Below the pieces are notes generated by a model that saw only the letters and a list, made by a program, of their open reading frames with translations, made no database searches and had not been told where the DNA came from. The position numbers and the translations under genes are program-made. A DNA stretch of 64,000 nucleotides, from assembly GCF_001624705.1 (NCBI RefSeq), contig NZ_JSEO01000003.1:310001-374000 (forward strand), read 5' to 3'. This document shows, in pieces, positions 9,827 through 19,138 of the stretch; within the stretch, counting starts at the first letter, position 1; each line of letters opens with the position of its first letter. This DNA is from Marinomonas sp. SBI8L. GTDB taxonomy: Bacteria; Pseudomonadota; Gammaproteobacteria; Pseudomonadales; Marinomonadaceae.

Positions 9827-11200
9827 ATGTTAAATGCAAAAGATGTGAAAACAATTGAAGATGCCAAGCGCATCGTCGATGAACGTAATTTGAGCCATGT
9901 GAAAGTCGGTTTATTTGATATCGATGGCATCATGCGCGGCAAGTACATGAGCAAGGAGAAGTTCTTTTCTTCATTGGACAGTGGTTTTGCATTTTGTGAT
10001 GTTGTACTGGGCTGGGATTCAAAAGACCAGCTTTATGATAATGGTAAGGTAACAGGCTGGGAGACAGGTTATCCAGATGCCCCAGTGCGTATTTTACCTC
10101 ATACCTGTCGCGACATTGTGGATGAGCCGGGCCAGCTTATCTTTATTTCTGAATTTGTTGAAGAGGCTGAAAAGGTGTGTCCACGAGGCACCCTGCGTAA
10201 GGTCATTGAAAAGGGTAAAGCCATGGGCTTTGATGCTTTTGCCGCCCTAGAGTATGAATTTTTTATGTTTGATGAGACCCCAGATTCCATTCGAGAAAAG
10301 GGCTTTCGTAACCTAAAACCTATCACACCAGACTTCTTTGGTTATTCCGTCATTCGCAACTCAGTACATTCTGAGTTGTACCAGCAAATTATGGGGATGG
10401 GGGAGTTAATGGATTTCCCTATCGAAGGTCTGCACACAGAAACGGGTCCGGGTGTATTAGAAGCGGCACTTGCTGTAGATGATGCGACCAAAGCGGCAGA
10501 CAAAGCGGCGCTCTTTAAAACCTTTATGAAGGTGCTGGCGCAGCGTAATAACATGATGGCGACCTTTATGGCTAAGTGGTCCGGAGAATACCCAGGACAA
10601 AGTGGCCATATTCATCTCTCTCTGACAAATAGCTCAGATGGTAGTTCAGCTTTTTACGATGCCAATAACAAACACAATATTAGTAAGATTCAGCGTCACT
10701 TTATCGCAGGCCAGCAGCGCCTTATGCCAGAACTACTTGCGATGTTTGCGCCAACCGTCAACAGCTATAGTCGCTTGATTCCGGGCTTTTGGGCGCCGAC
10801 TGATGCTACTTGGGGGGTAGAAAACAGAACTACGGCACTAAGAGTTATCCCAGGCTCTCCTAAATCTCAAAGGGTGGAATATCGTTTAGGTTCGGCTGAT
10901 GCTAACCCTTACCTTGCACTAGCAGCCGCCTTAGGTGCTGGCCTATATGGCATAGAGCATGAACTAGAGCCAGAAGCGCAAGTCAAAGGTAACTCCTACG
11001 AACAAACCCATTCGCCAGAATTAGCACTACCTCGTACCCTTTGGGAATCTGCGCAAAGGCTGAAACACTCAGCCGCGGCTAAAGATTTATTCGGCGAAAC
11101 TTTTGTTGAGCATTTTGCCGCTACCCGAGAATGGGAAGAGCGAGAGTTCCGCCGCCATATTACCGATTGGGAAATGGAGCGTTACTTCGAAATTATTTAG
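9827..11200 (+). CDS. Glutamine synthetase family ligase, probable gamma-glutamylamide synthetase
   Basis: A 457-residue cytoplasmic ATP-dependent ligase of the glutamine synthetase superfamily. The N-terminal beta-grasp region covers about residues 15-115 and the catalytic domain 120-457, with GQSGHIHLSL in the ATP/glutamate site region and an NRTTALRVIPGSPKSQRVEY arginine motif. The GlnA adenylylation-site region is not evident. Relatives such as PuuA, IpuC and Streptomyces GlnA4 join the gamma-carboxyl of glutamate to an amine. Placed after an ethanolamine-type permease and before ALDH, ADH and amidotransferase genes, it most likely makes gamma-glutamyl-ethanolamide or a close analogue. 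PuuA-type putrescine use is less likely because the expected FAD-dependent oxidase gene is absent. About 200 bases separate it from the permease. Confidence 0.87.
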   Translation: MLNAKDVKTIEDAKRIVDERNLSHVKVGLFDIDGIMRGKYMSKEKFFSSLDSGFAFCDVVLGWDSKDQLYDNGKVTGWETGYPDAPVRILPHTCRDIVDEPGQLIFISEFVEEAEKVCPRGTLRKVIEKGKAMGFDAFAALEYEFFMFDETPDSIREKGFRNLKPITPDFFGYSVIRNSVHSELYQQIMGMGELMDFPIEGLHTETGPGVLEAALAVDDATKAADKAALFKTFMKVLAQRNNMMATFMAKWSGEYPGQSGHIHLSLTNSSDGSSAFYDANNKHNISKIQRHFIAGQQRLMPELLAMFAPTVNSYSRLIPGFWAPTDATWGVENRTTALRVIPGSPKSQRVEYRLGSADANPYLALAAALGAGLYGIEHELEPEAQVKGNSYEQTHSPELALPRTLWESAQRLKHSAAAKDLFGETFVEHFAATREWEEREFRRHITDWEMERYFEII

Positions 11201-11262
11201 TCAGCTTAAGATGCATATATTTTGAGTTAAGAGCATAACCGCTTTAAATACAGGAAATTAGA

Positions 11263-12651
11263 ATGACAAACATGATCAAAACCATCTCACCGATTAATGG
11301 TGAGGTTTATGTAGAGCGTCCACTCGCTTCAGTGAATGAAATAGACGATGTCTTAATCAAGGCTAAATTAGCTCAGCAAGCTTGGTCAGCAAAGAGCGTG
11401 GCTGAGCGTGCAAAAATCTGTACTGCGGCTGTTGATGCGTTTGTGGCGAACAAAGACGTGATAGCTAAAGAGCTAACTTGGCAAATGGGCCGTCCTATCC
11501 GTTACAGCCAAGGGGAAGTGGGTGGTTATGAAGAGCGTGCCCGTTACATGATAGGCGCAGCAGAAGAGGCGCTAGCGCCGTTACAGCTTGAAGAGAAAGC
11601 AGGGTTTACCCGTTACATTAAACGTGAAGCTCTGGGTGTCGTGTTTGTGGTTGCCCCTTGGAACTTCCCTTTTATGACGGCAATTAATGCGGTTATGCCG
11701 GCATTAATGGCAGGTAATGCTGTGCTACTTAAGCATTCAGCGCAAACGCCTTTGTGTGCTGAGCGTATGGTTGAATCCTTTGAGAAAGCAGGTCTACCAG
11801 CGGGCGTATTCCAATATCTACACCTTTCCCATGCGGATACTGAAAATATTATTGCCTCAGATAAGGTGGATTATGTTGCCTTTACTGGCTCTGTGGCGGG
11901 TGGTGAAATGGTGGAGAAAGCCGCTGCTGGTACCTTTAAAGGCACAGGTCTTGAGCTAGGGGGGAAAGACCCAGCTTATGTGCGCTCTGATGCCAATATT
12001 GATCAAGCGGTGGATACTGCCATTGATGGTGCTTTCTTTAACTCAGGCCAGTCATGTTGTGGTATCGAGCGTATTTATGTGCACGAGTCTGTCTATGATG
12101 AGTTCGTTGAAAAGGCTGTGGCATTGGTAAATGGCTATGTACTTGGTCGCTCTGATGATGAAAGCACAACCTTAGGTCCTGTGGTTAAAGCAAGCTCTGC
12201 CGACTTTATTCAAGGCCAGATTGATGAAGCTGTAGCACAAGGTGCGGTGGCACATATTGATAGCAAAACTTTTGCCATGGCAGAAAAAGGCACGCCTTAT
12301 TTAGCGCCACAAGTACTGACCAATGTGGATCATTCTATGCGTATTATGCAAGAAGAGTCCTTTGGCCCTGTGGTAGGTATCCAAAAAGTGACCGATGACG
12401 AAGCGGCGATCTCGTTAATGAATGACAGTGAGTTTGGTTTAACTGCCAGTGTGTTTACCACAGATGTAGAAGCCGGTATTGCAGTGGGTGAACGTCTTGA
12501 AACAGGGACTTTCTTTATCAACCGTTGTGACTACCTAGACCCTGCGCTAGCTTGGACTGGGGTGAAAAACTCAGGTAAGGGCTGCACCTTATCGTCTTTA
12601 GGGTATGACTATCTTACTCGTCCAAAATCTTTCCACATCAAACTGCCTTAG
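11263..12651 (+). CDS. NAD(P)-dependent aldehyde dehydrogenase
   Basis: A 462-residue aldehyde dehydrogenase. The cofactor-binding part carries APWNFPF and GSVAGGEMVEKAA, the general-base glutamate lies in ELGGKDPAYV, and the catalytic cysteine in FNSGQSCCG. This is the succinate-semialdehyde / lactaldehyde-like branch. In this operon the likely substrate is the aldehyde made by the next gene's alcohol dehydrogenase from a gamma-glutamyl amino alcohol, giving gamma-glutamylglycine if the amine is ethanolamine. It lies 62 bases after the ligase and 12 bases before the ADH gene, consistent with one operon. Family is certain; substrate is inferred from context. Confidence 0.9.
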   Translation: MTNMIKTISPINGEVYVERPLASVNEIDDVLIKAKLAQQAWSAKSVAERAKICTAAVDAFVANKDVIAKELTWQMGRPIRYSQGEVGGYEERARYMIGAAEEALAPLQLEEKAGFTRYIKREALGVVFVVAPWNFPFMTAINAVMPALMAGNAVLLKHSAQTPLCAERMVESFEKAGLPAGVFQYLHLSHADTENIIASDKVDYVAFTGSVAGGEMVEKAAAGTFKGTGLELGGKDPAYVRSDANIDQAVDTAIDGAFFNSGQSCCGIERIYVHESVYDEFVEKAVALVNGYVLGRSDDESTTLGPVVKASSADFIQGQIDEAVAQGAVAHIDSKTFAMAEKGTPYLAPQVLTNVDHSMRIMQEESFGPVVGIQKVTDDEAAISLMNDSEFGLTASVFTTDVEAGIAVGERLETGTFFINRCDYLDPALAWTGVKNSGKGCTLSSLGYDYLTRPKSFHIKLP

Positions 12652-12663
12652 TCGGAGCTTTTT

Positions 12664-13830
12664 ATGACATATTCTCAATACACAATGAACTGGAATTATC
12701 CGACAGCGGTTCGCGCTGGTGTTGGCCGTATTAGCGAACTAGCTGATGCTTGCCAATCCTTAGGAATGAAAGCCCCACTTCTAGTAACAGACCCAGGCCT
12801 TGCGAGTTTGCCTATGGTGACAGATGCTATTGCAGCCTGTGTTGAAGCGGGTTTAGATTGTCGCTTGTTCAGCAATATCAAAGGCAACCCGACGGGTGAA
12901 AACGTCAATGATGGTGTAGTCGCTTTTCGTGAAGGTAAGCATGACGGTGTGATTGCATTTGGTGGCGGCTCTGGCCTTGATGCTGCCAAAGCCATTGCCT
13001 TTATGTCTGGTCAAACCGCTGATCTATGGTCTTTTGAAGATGTGGGTGATAACTGGAGTAAAGCGATTGAATCAGGTATCGCACCGATTGTTGCTGTTCC
13101 AACAACCTCAGGTACAGGTTCAGAAGTAGGACGCGCTTCTGTGATTACTGATGATGCTAACCATGTGAAGAAGATCATCTTCCATCCAAAAATGTTGCCA
13201 GAAGTAGTGATCTTGGACCCAGTATTAACCCAAGGTCTACCAGCCAAAATTACCGCCGCAACAGGTATGGATGCTTTATCTCACAACTTAGAAGCTTACT
13301 GCTCTCCATTTTATCACCCAATGGCAGAAGGGATTGCGATCGAAGGTATTCGTTTGGTGAAGGAGTACCTACCTCAAGCGGTTGCTAATGGGGATAACCT
13401 AGATGCCAGAATGCAGATGCTTGTGTCATCTTCTATGGGAGCGACCGCCTTTCAGCGAGGCTTGGGTGGCATGCACGCTTTAGCTCATCCTTTAGGGGCT
13501 TTATATGATGCTCACCATGGTTTATTGAATGCCATCTTGATGCCTTATGTTCTTAAAGCGAACCAAGACGTTATTGCAGAAAAATTGTCTCGTTTAGCCC
13601 TTTATATTGGTCTAGAAGGCAGCTTTGATGCCTTCTTACAATGGGTATTAGATCTACGTGAACAATTAGGTATTCCGCACACACTAGCGGCAATTGGCAT
13701 AGATGAAGAAAAAGCCGAGCTAGTAGGGCGAATGGCCACAGAAGATCCTTCTGCTGGTGGTAACCCGATTAGCTTTACTGATGCTCAATACAGCCAATTA
13801 TTTAAAAATGCGGTTCAAGGTGTGCTATAG
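12664..13830 (+). CDS. Iron-containing alcohol dehydrogenase
   Basis: A 388-residue group III alcohol dehydrogenase. The nucleotide-binding GGGSGLDAAKAIA and PTTSGTGSEVGR motifs are present, as is the metal site region with DALSHNLEAY and GGMHALAHPLGALYDAHHG, whose Asp and His residues bind Fe(II) or Zn. It would oxidise a primary alcohol to the aldehyde with NAD. Following the ALDH by 12 bases, it probably oxidises the hydroxymethyl of a gamma-glutamyl amino alcohol. A simple putrescine pathway would not need an alcohol dehydrogenase, so this gene is the main clue that the substrate is an amino alcohol. Confidence 0.92.
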   Translation: MTYSQYTMNWNYPTAVRAGVGRISELADACQSLGMKAPLLVTDPGLASLPMVTDAIAACVEAGLDCRLFSNIKGNPTGENVNDGVVAFREGKHDGVIAFGGGSGLDAAKAIAFMSGQTADLWSFEDVGDNWSKAIESGIAPIVAVPTTSGTGSEVGRASVITDDANHVKKIIFHPKMLPEVVILDPVLTQGLPAKITAATGMDALSHNLEAYCSPFYHPMAEGIAIEGIRLVKEYLPQAVANGDNLDARMQMLVSSSMGATAFQRGLGGMHALAHPLGALYDAHHGLLNAILMPYVLKANQDVIAEKLSRLALYIGLEGSFDAFLQWVLDLREQLGIPHTLAAIGIDEEKAELVGRMATEDPSAGGNPISFTDAQYSQLFKNAVQGVL

Positions 13831-13865
13831 CACCTTGTAAGCTGCAGCCATAAAGGATGCTTTAG

Positions 13866-14576
13866 ATGAAGATTGGATTATTACAATGTGATTCCGTGAT
13901 TGATGCGCTACAAGGCAAGCATGGCAATTATCCAGCTATGTTCAGCGAACTGTTTGCTCAGCTTGATAGTCGTATTGAATTAACGGTTTTCAACGTAATT
14001 GAAGGTGAGTATCCAGAAGATATTGATGCTTTTGATGGGTATGTCACCACAGGTAGCCGCTTTGGTGCCGAAGACGACTTACCTTGGATTACGGATCTGA
14101 TTAGCTTTGTAAAAACGCTCTACCAAGCTAATAAAAAGCTAGTGGGTATTTGCTTTGGTCACCAAATCATTGCCAAAGCCCTAGGTGGTCAGGTGGTGAA
14201 ATCGGATAAAGGTTGGGGTGTTGGGGTTTCTGTTAATAAAGTGCTGGAGAAGAGCCAAAATGAGGCTTGGATGCAACCTGCTAAAGCAGAAATGAAACTG
14301 ATAGTGAGCCATCAGGACCAAGTGGTACAGCTGCCAAAGGATAGCAAGGTACTTGCTGCAAGTGACTTTTGTCCAGCGTACATGTATCGCGTGGGTGATT
14401 GCTTCTTATGTGTACAAGGCCACCCTGAGTTTTCAAAATCCTATTCCAATGACCTAATGGAGTCCCGTCGAGATCGCATCCCTCATGATGTGATAGAGGA
14501 AGGGCAGTCTTCATTAGAACAAGACGTGGACGATATCTTGATGACCCAATGGATAGTAAACTTCTTGAAAGCTTAA
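13866..14576 (+). CDS. Class I glutamine amidotransferase, probable gamma-glutamyl hydrolase
   Basis: A 236-residue class I amidotransferase-like hydrolase. The nucleophile C96 lies in GICFGHQ and the rest of the triad in QGHPEFS (H186, E188). There is no synthetase partner domain, so like PuuD or IpuF it probably hydrolyses a gamma-glutamyl bond and releases glutamate plus the freed amino acid. As the last gene of the operon (35 bases after the ADH) it would close the cycle: glutamate is spent by the ligase and recovered here. A strong terminator follows. Family is firm; the substrate (gamma-glutamylglycine or similar) is inferred. Confidence 0.88.
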   Translation: MKIGLLQCDSVIDALQGKHGNYPAMFSELFAQLDSRIELTVFNVIEGEYPEDIDAFDGYVTTGSRFGAEDDLPWITDLISFVKTLYQANKKLVGICFGHQIIAKALGGQVVKSDKGWGVGVSVNKVLEKSQNEAWMQPAKAEMKLIVSHQDQVVQLPKDSKVLAASDFCPAYMYRVGDCFLCVQGHPEFSKSYSNDLMESRRDRIPHDVIEEGQSSLEQDVDDILMTQWIVNFLKA

Positions 14577-14609
14577 GCCCTTGACGTTTTAAAGTAAGTG
14601 CATAAAAAA

Positions 14610-14641
14610 GCCCGAACAGCTTTATTGGTTCGGGCTTTTTT
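14610..14641. terminator. Bidirectional intrinsic terminator
   Basis: GCCCGAAC / GTTCGGGC stem with a 10-base loop, flanked by AAAAAA on the left and TTTTTT on the right. It sits between two convergent units (amidotransferase rightward, M48 protease leftward) and should stop both. Confidence 0.9.
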
Positions 14642-14710
14642 GTGTTGATCATTTATCAAGAGCATCTATTCGGAGTATTCATCTAAAGGTAAGTGAATAA
14701 AGAAGAATGC

Positions 14711-15772
14711 TTAATGAGCTTCTTTATAATCCAAAATAGTTTGGATTCGCTCTTCAGGTGCTGGGTGAGTTGAAAGGTAATGTTCTAAACCTGATAAGGC
14801 CCCAGCTTCTTCGTCGCTATTCATTCTATTTACTTGAGTTAAACGGCCCATAATCAAGGCAAAGTTTTCTACATTAATATTTGCAAGTGTAAGCTGTTCT
14901 AACGCAAATTGGTCAGCTTCACGTTCAAAGTCGCGTGAATAGGTAAGATCAGTTAATAGGGTTGGTAGGCCGGTGATGATATCAAGCGTATCAAGGTCAC
15001 CTGTGACTAATAAAATAAAAGCGGTTAATAGGGAGGCCTGAATCGCACGGCGTAAAATATGTTTGTGTTTTAAGTGGCCAATTTCATGAAATAAGACAGC
15101 AATGATCTCGTCATCGTTCTTGGTTAATTCAATAAACTCGTCAGTAAATACGATAGTACCACCGGGTAAAGCAAAGGCGTTTGCGCCAAAGCCAGAGCGA
15201 AACTCTATTTTGATATTTAAATTGTCGAAGTCCTGATAATAGGGCTTCATTAAATACCTAAGCTTGTTTTGTTCTTCTTGTGATAATTCACTCGGTTCTA
15301 AAAAGCTATTATCTAATACTGTGAGGCTTTGATCGAACTTAGCTTCAATGACTTCTGGTAAGCTTTGGGCAATAACACTTGTTAATTTAGGAATGCCATA
15401 AACAAGGCCAACATAAGATAAGGAAATTAAAGCGAAAGTCGCAATCAGTATGGTGCTTAAATTGGATTCAAGCCTGTGTAAAAAGGAGCCTTTATGACGT
15501 TTTGGCGAAAGGGTATTAGCAAGTGCATCGACACCTTCATTATCATAACTAATAAAGAGTTGATCGTTTTCTAAGGTGATTTCACGAGCTGTATTAGCAA
15601 CACGAGACTCGATTTGAATCGAGTCCGCATCAAACATAATGAGTTCGTGACCAATGTGCTCTGCACTCGGGCCATAAAGGTATAGCTTGATACCTCTATG
15701 GCTGTTGAGTTCTAAACTAGCTTCATGGCGTTTTGATGATTTACCATCAAGGTAGTAACCCTTAATTCTCAT
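14711..15772 (-). CDS. M48 family membrane metalloprotease
   Basis: A 353-residue zinc protease. Residues 1-95 form a small soluble N-terminal domain, a membrane segment lies at about 107-127, and the M48 (HtpX/Ste24-like) domain follows. The zinc site is HEIGH (H229, E230, H233) with a third ligand glutamate in the READQFALEQL helix around residue 284. A short hydrophobic stretch near 246-258 may be a second membrane contact. It is 27 bases downstream of the DUF898 gene on the same strand, a pairing I recognise as common, suggesting the two work together in membrane protein turnover. The physiological substrate is unknown. Confidence 0.9.
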   Translation of the reverse strand: MRIKGYYLDGKSSKRHEASLELNSHRGIKLYLYGPSAEHIGHELIMFDADSIQIESRVANTAREITLENDQLFISYDNEGVDALANTLSPKRHKGSFLHRLESNLSTILIATFALISLSYVGLVYGIPKLTSVIAQSLPEVIEAKFDQSLTVLDNSFLEPSELSQEEQNKLRYLMKPYYQDFDNLNIKIEFRSGFGANAFALPGGTIVFTDEFIELTKNDDEIIAVLFHEIGHLKHKHILRRAIQASLLTAFILLVTGDLDTLDIITGLPTLLTDLTYSRDFEREADQFALEQLTLANINVENFALIMGRLTQVNRMNSDEEAGALSGLEHYLSTHPAPEERIQTILDYKEAH

Positions 15773-15799
15773 TTATGGCTCTTCTCTAGGGCTAAAAAT

Positions 15800-16831
15800 C
15801 TAAACACCGAAGTCAAATGCTTGACCCATTTCTTCTCCTAAAGCGCCAACTTCTTGAGCGGGTGCTGCTCTAAAGTTTTCAAGGGAACCATTTACTTCTA
15901 GCGATACATTTTGTGCTAGGTATTTAATCATGCGAATTTTTGCAGCAGGAAGGTAAAGGCCTAAAGTCACAATCGTTAAAAGTACATTAATTAGAATCAC
16001 TTTAAATAAACCAGGCATGGTGAAGTTAGCATTAAAATTATGCTCATCAATATGTAGATTTCTATAAAAGATGTTATTTACCGTTACGATAAAAAAGATA
16101 ATAAGGAATAGATAAGCGGGTAGAACTATCACAGGTAGGAAGGCTGCAAAAGCAGGTACTGCACTAATAATTCCGAAACCAATTAAACCTAAAACAAGCA
16201 TGATAGCAGCGGCTACTAATGCAGGCTTACCATAATCCCAAGCTTTGGCGCTAAATTGAAATTGGGTTTTACCGTAAGAAGAGTTGTTTACAAGATAAGC
16301 ATTAATTTCTTTAAAAGCTTTTGGATATAAAATACCCATGGTGAATATACCCAGCAGCGGCCATAAAATTAAAGCTTTTACTGCTTGCCAATAAGTTGCG
16401 CTGAAGCGAAATTGAATATTGTTATAAGAGGTCATACGACGATCAAATACTAAAGACTGGTTAACAAAGTAAGGAATCGCAATGAATAGTGCTATACCCA
16501 ATATTGCACCTACAGTAGGCATAAACTGCAAGGCAGTCATGTAAATGATCAAGGCGGCAATCGCAATGATACGCCCTTTTAGTATCTGCATTGGGGTCGC
16601 AAGATAGCGGAAGTGAGTATTGTTTAAATACAGATTTGCATGTAAATAGCGGTTGTTTCTAACCGTTGCCCAAGCCGAATAAATACCGAAAGTTAATACA
16701 GTGAGTAACGCGTTGACTACCCATAATTTGAAATATTCAAAACCCTGACCTCTAAACTCAAAGGGTAAAATATTTTTAGTTTGTGAGTCGTTAATAGGCG
16801 TGACGACTTCAGCTGTGACTGATTCAGACAT
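15800..16831 (-). CDS. DUF898 family (YjgN-like) membrane protein
   Basis: A 343-residue multi-pass inner-membrane protein. After a short soluble N-terminus, the family hallmark FEFRGQGFEYFKLWVVNALL and GIYSAWATVRNNRYLH appear at residues 25-65, and a related pattern recurs in the second half (FNANFTMPGLFKVILINVLL, GLYLPAAKIR), so the protein looks like an internal duplication. The C-terminus (ALGEEMGQAFDFGV) is also family-typical. Function is unknown. It is the first gene of a two-gene unit with the M48 protease and is therefore a candidate partner, adaptor or substrate-presenting subunit for it. Confidence 0.9.
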   Translation of the reverse strand: MSESVTAEVVTPINDSQTKNILPFEFRGQGFEYFKLWVVNALLTVLTFGIYSAWATVRNNRYLHANLYLNNTHFRYLATPMQILKGRIIAIAALIIYMTALQFMPTVGAILGIALFIAIPYFVNQSLVFDRRMTSYNNIQFRFSATYWQAVKALILWPLLGIFTMGILYPKAFKEINAYLVNNSSYGKTQFQFSAKAWDYGKPALVAAAIMLVLGLIGFGIISAVPAFAAFLPVIVLPAYLFLIIFFIVTVNNIFYRNLHIDEHNFNANFTMPGLFKVILINVLLTIVTLGLYLPAAKIRMIKYLAQNVSLEVNGSLENFRAAPAQEVGALGEEMGQAFDFGV

Positions 16832-17145
16832 CTAAGCTTTCCTTACTTATGTGATCCATTTTGGGGGTATTTAATATAAGCCTAATATAGTGCCTTATAT
16901 TGAGCATTTTTCATATCCCAAGAAAGAAAAATGACGTTAAATTATTATATAAAGGATCAATTTTTATTAAAATAAGGTCTAAAGAATGAGTCTAATTGTA
17001 AAAAGTATCTAAATTAATTGATATTTATCTTATTAATCTAATTGTGAATATAGCTTCAAATTACTATTAAAAAATGCCGTCCTTGGCCAAAGGGATTTTT
17101 TATCCATTTTTCACTTAGCAAACAGGTTTTTTTATTTATAAAAAA
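16832..17145. other. Intergenic region, 314 bases, with terminator-like inverted repeat
   Basis: AT-rich DNA upstream of the DUF898 gene. At 17070-17102 an inverted repeat (AAAAAAT and CCTTGG arms) with T-rich flanks could end transcription of the binding-protein gene at 17146-17883. The rest presumably holds the DUF898 promoter. No ORF is supported. Confidence 0.5.
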
Positions 17146-17883
17146 TTATAGTTGTTCAAACTGTTTTAAGATTTTTTCATAGGTACCATTCGCCTGAATC
17201 ATAATAAAACCTGCGTTAAAATCATCACGAATTTTTTCAGCATCCTTTATATTTTTAGAAATCATTACATAAAGATCATTCTTTTCAATTGGAGGCTGCA
17301 CCATGCTTAATTGGCTTGGATCAATGCCAATTTTTCCGGCAATACTTTTCACCACAGATAAGTTATCGGCATATAGATTTATATCGCCTTTAGCCAAGGC
17401 TTTTAAACCTTCTTCTGCGCCGTTATAACCCTGAATACTCTCAAAAGGGAAAGCATCAAAACTTTGACTGATGACCGAGCCTTCCATCTTGCCAATCTTG
17501 TATTGGTTGAGCATTTCAAAAGAAGAGTAGAAATCCAGATCTAGACCTTCTTGTTTTATCACACCGGTTAATACTGAATAGATAGGAATCGAGACGTGAT
17601 AATCTTGTGCTCTATCTTCAGAATAGTAGGCGCCAACAAGCACATCTTTTTCTCCACTTTTAACCAGTCTCATTGCTTCTTTCCATTGGGTGAATTCAAG
17701 CTGGCTTTGATAACCTGATGCTTTAAATGATTCAGAGACTATGGTGGAAATAAAGCCACCTTGCTCTAATTCATTGCCATAAAATGGAACCCAATTCGTG
17801 GTTGTCATAGAGACTTCTTGAGCCTGAGCGAGACTGGCAAAACTTACGGATAAAGCAAAAGCAGTATTGATTAAAGCTTTCAT
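17146..17883 (-). CDS. Family 3 periplasmic solute-binding protein (paralogue 1 of 3)
   Basis: A 245-residue periplasmic binding protein. Residues 1-21 form a signal peptide ending SLAQAQE and the mature part is a two-lobed SBP_bac_3 domain. It opens with EVSMTTTNWVPFYG and GGFISTIVSES, features shared with the genes at 18198 and 19727, so the three are clearly paralogues. Family members usually feed polar amino acids to ABC permeases, but no permease or ATPase gene lies in this region. The protein may serve a distant transporter or a chemoreceptor/sensor. It has its own upstream gap and a terminator-like repeat downstream, so it is probably a single-gene unit. Confidence 0.85.
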   Translation of the reverse strand: MKALINTAFALSVSFASLAQAQEVSMTTTNWVPFYGNELEQGGFISTIVSESFKASGYQSQLEFTQWKEAMRLVKSGEKDVLVGAYYSEDRAQDYHVSIPIYSVLTGVIKQEGLDLDFYSSFEMLNQYKIGKMEGSVISQSFDAFPFESIQGYNGAEEGLKALAKGDINLYADNLSVVKSIAGKIGIDPSQLSMVQPPIEKNDLYVMISKNIKDAEKIRDDFNAGFIMIQANGTYEKILKQFEQL

Positions 17884-18001
17884 GAATAAACCTCATTTTT
17901 ATTTTTTTATGTTTAAAAAGCAGTGTTAATACGCGGCGTTTTAAAAGGTGCGTTTTAAGTGTTTCGCAGCCTAACCTAAAAGTTTTTGAGGAATACAATA
18001 A

Positions 18002-18029
18002 AAAGCCAGCGAATGGCTTCGCTGGCTTT
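18002..18029 (-). terminator. Intrinsic terminator of binding protein paralogue 2
   Basis: Perfect 12-bp stem (AAAGCCAGCGAA / TTCGCTGGCTTT) with a 4-base loop, followed on the minus strand by TTATTG. It lies about 170 bases past the stop of the gene at 18198-18935. Confidence 0.75.
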
Positions 18030-18197
18030 ATGCGGGTCGTAATTGATTAAAAATTGAACGGGCGTTTAATAAAAAACATCATGAAACAGATTGAAGGTTA
18101 ATCTTAAAAAGGGGGGAGAGGTTAAAAAAATATAAAGAGGGAAAGGCCATCCATGGCGGATTAGTGTTTTATCTGATTTGCTCTAATCTAGCTCTTA

Positions 18198-18935
18198 TTA
18201 GCTTTGGTTAAACCTAGCCAAAATTTTATCGTATGTGCCATTTACCTGAATTTGAATAAAACCTGCATTAAAAGCGTCTCTCAGTTTTTCTGCATCAGGT
18301 ATGTTTTTAGAGACAAGAATGTAGAGATCATTTTCTTCGATGGGCGGTTGCACCATCTTGAGTGAAGCTGGGTCCATCCCTATATCTGCAGCCACTTGCT
18401 TAACAACAGCAAAGCTATCTACATAAAGGTCAATATTGCCTGAGTTGAGCGCTTTTAGGCCGTCATCCACCCCTTCATAGCCAGTTAAGCTTTTAAATGG
18501 GTAAGCATCAAAGCTTTTCCCAACAACGGATTGATCTATCTTGCCTATCTTGTATTCATCAAGCATTTCGAAAGAATTATAAAAATCTAACGGCAGCCCA
18601 TCTTTTTTGATAATACCGGTTAATACCGAATAAATAGGGAGGGAGAAGTGGTAAAGCTTCTCTCTTTCTTCAGAGAAATAAGCACCCACAAGAATATCTT
18701 TATCACCTGTTTTGACTAGCTCTAATGCATTGCCCCAACTGGTGAACTCTAAGTTACTATCATAGCCTGCGGCTTTTAAAGACTCAGTCACAATAACAGA
18801 AATAAAACCGCCGTCATCTAGCTTAGAGCCATAAAAAGGTGCCCAATCTGTCGTCGTTAAACTGATTTCTTTTGCGTGAGTTAAGCCACTAAAACTCAGA
18901 CTGATAGTGGCGATTAAACTAATTATAAGTTTCAT
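18198..18935 (-). CDS. Family 3 periplasmic solute-binding protein (paralogue 2 of 3)
   Basis: A 245-residue exported binding protein (signal peptide about residues 1-21, cleaved after THA) that aligns end to end with its neighbours at 17146 and 19727. Shared landmarks are EISLTTTDWAPFYG, AGYDSNLEFTSW, DILVGAYFSEER, IYSVLTGIIKKDG and VQPPIEENDLYILVSKNIPDA. The differences between copies are spread along the whole length rather than clustered, which argues for old duplication and separate ligand preference. No transporter subunits are adjacent. Flanking gaps and the downstream terminator suggest independent transcription. Confidence 0.87.
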   Translation of the reverse strand: MKLIISLIATISLSFSGLTHAKEISLTTTDWAPFYGSKLDDGGFISVIVTESLKAAGYDSNLEFTSWGNALELVKTGDKDILVGAYFSEEREKLYHFSLPIYSVLTGIIKKDGLPLDFYNSFEMLDEYKIGKIDQSVVGKSFDAYPFKSLTGYEGVDDGLKALNSGNIDLYVDSFAVVKQVAADIGMDPASLKMVQPPIEENDLYILVSKNIPDAEKLRDAFNAGFIQIQVNGTYDKILARFNQS

Positions 18936-19138
18936 CCTTTAGCTCCATAAAATTAAATTTATATCGGCTTATATGAAGATGAGAACTTACTAATCTATAA
19001 GCCAGCTAAAGATAAAAGATAGTCAAAAAAAACGGTTTTATAAATGTGTTCATTTTTTATTGTTGAATACAGAGAAGAGAGTTTGCCTCAGCGATTGTAT
19101 TTTAGGCTGAGGCGGGTGGCTTTTAACTTGTTACTTAC

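Noticed and set aside
9670-9954. Leftward ORF across the start of the glutamine-synthetase-like gene
   Set aside because: It is antisense to the ligase start and its sequence has no protein-like features.
9827-14576. Reading the operon as the Puu putrescine pathway
   Set aside because: The FAD-dependent oxidase PuuB is missing and an iron alcohol dehydrogenase is present instead, which suits an amino alcohol rather than a diamine.
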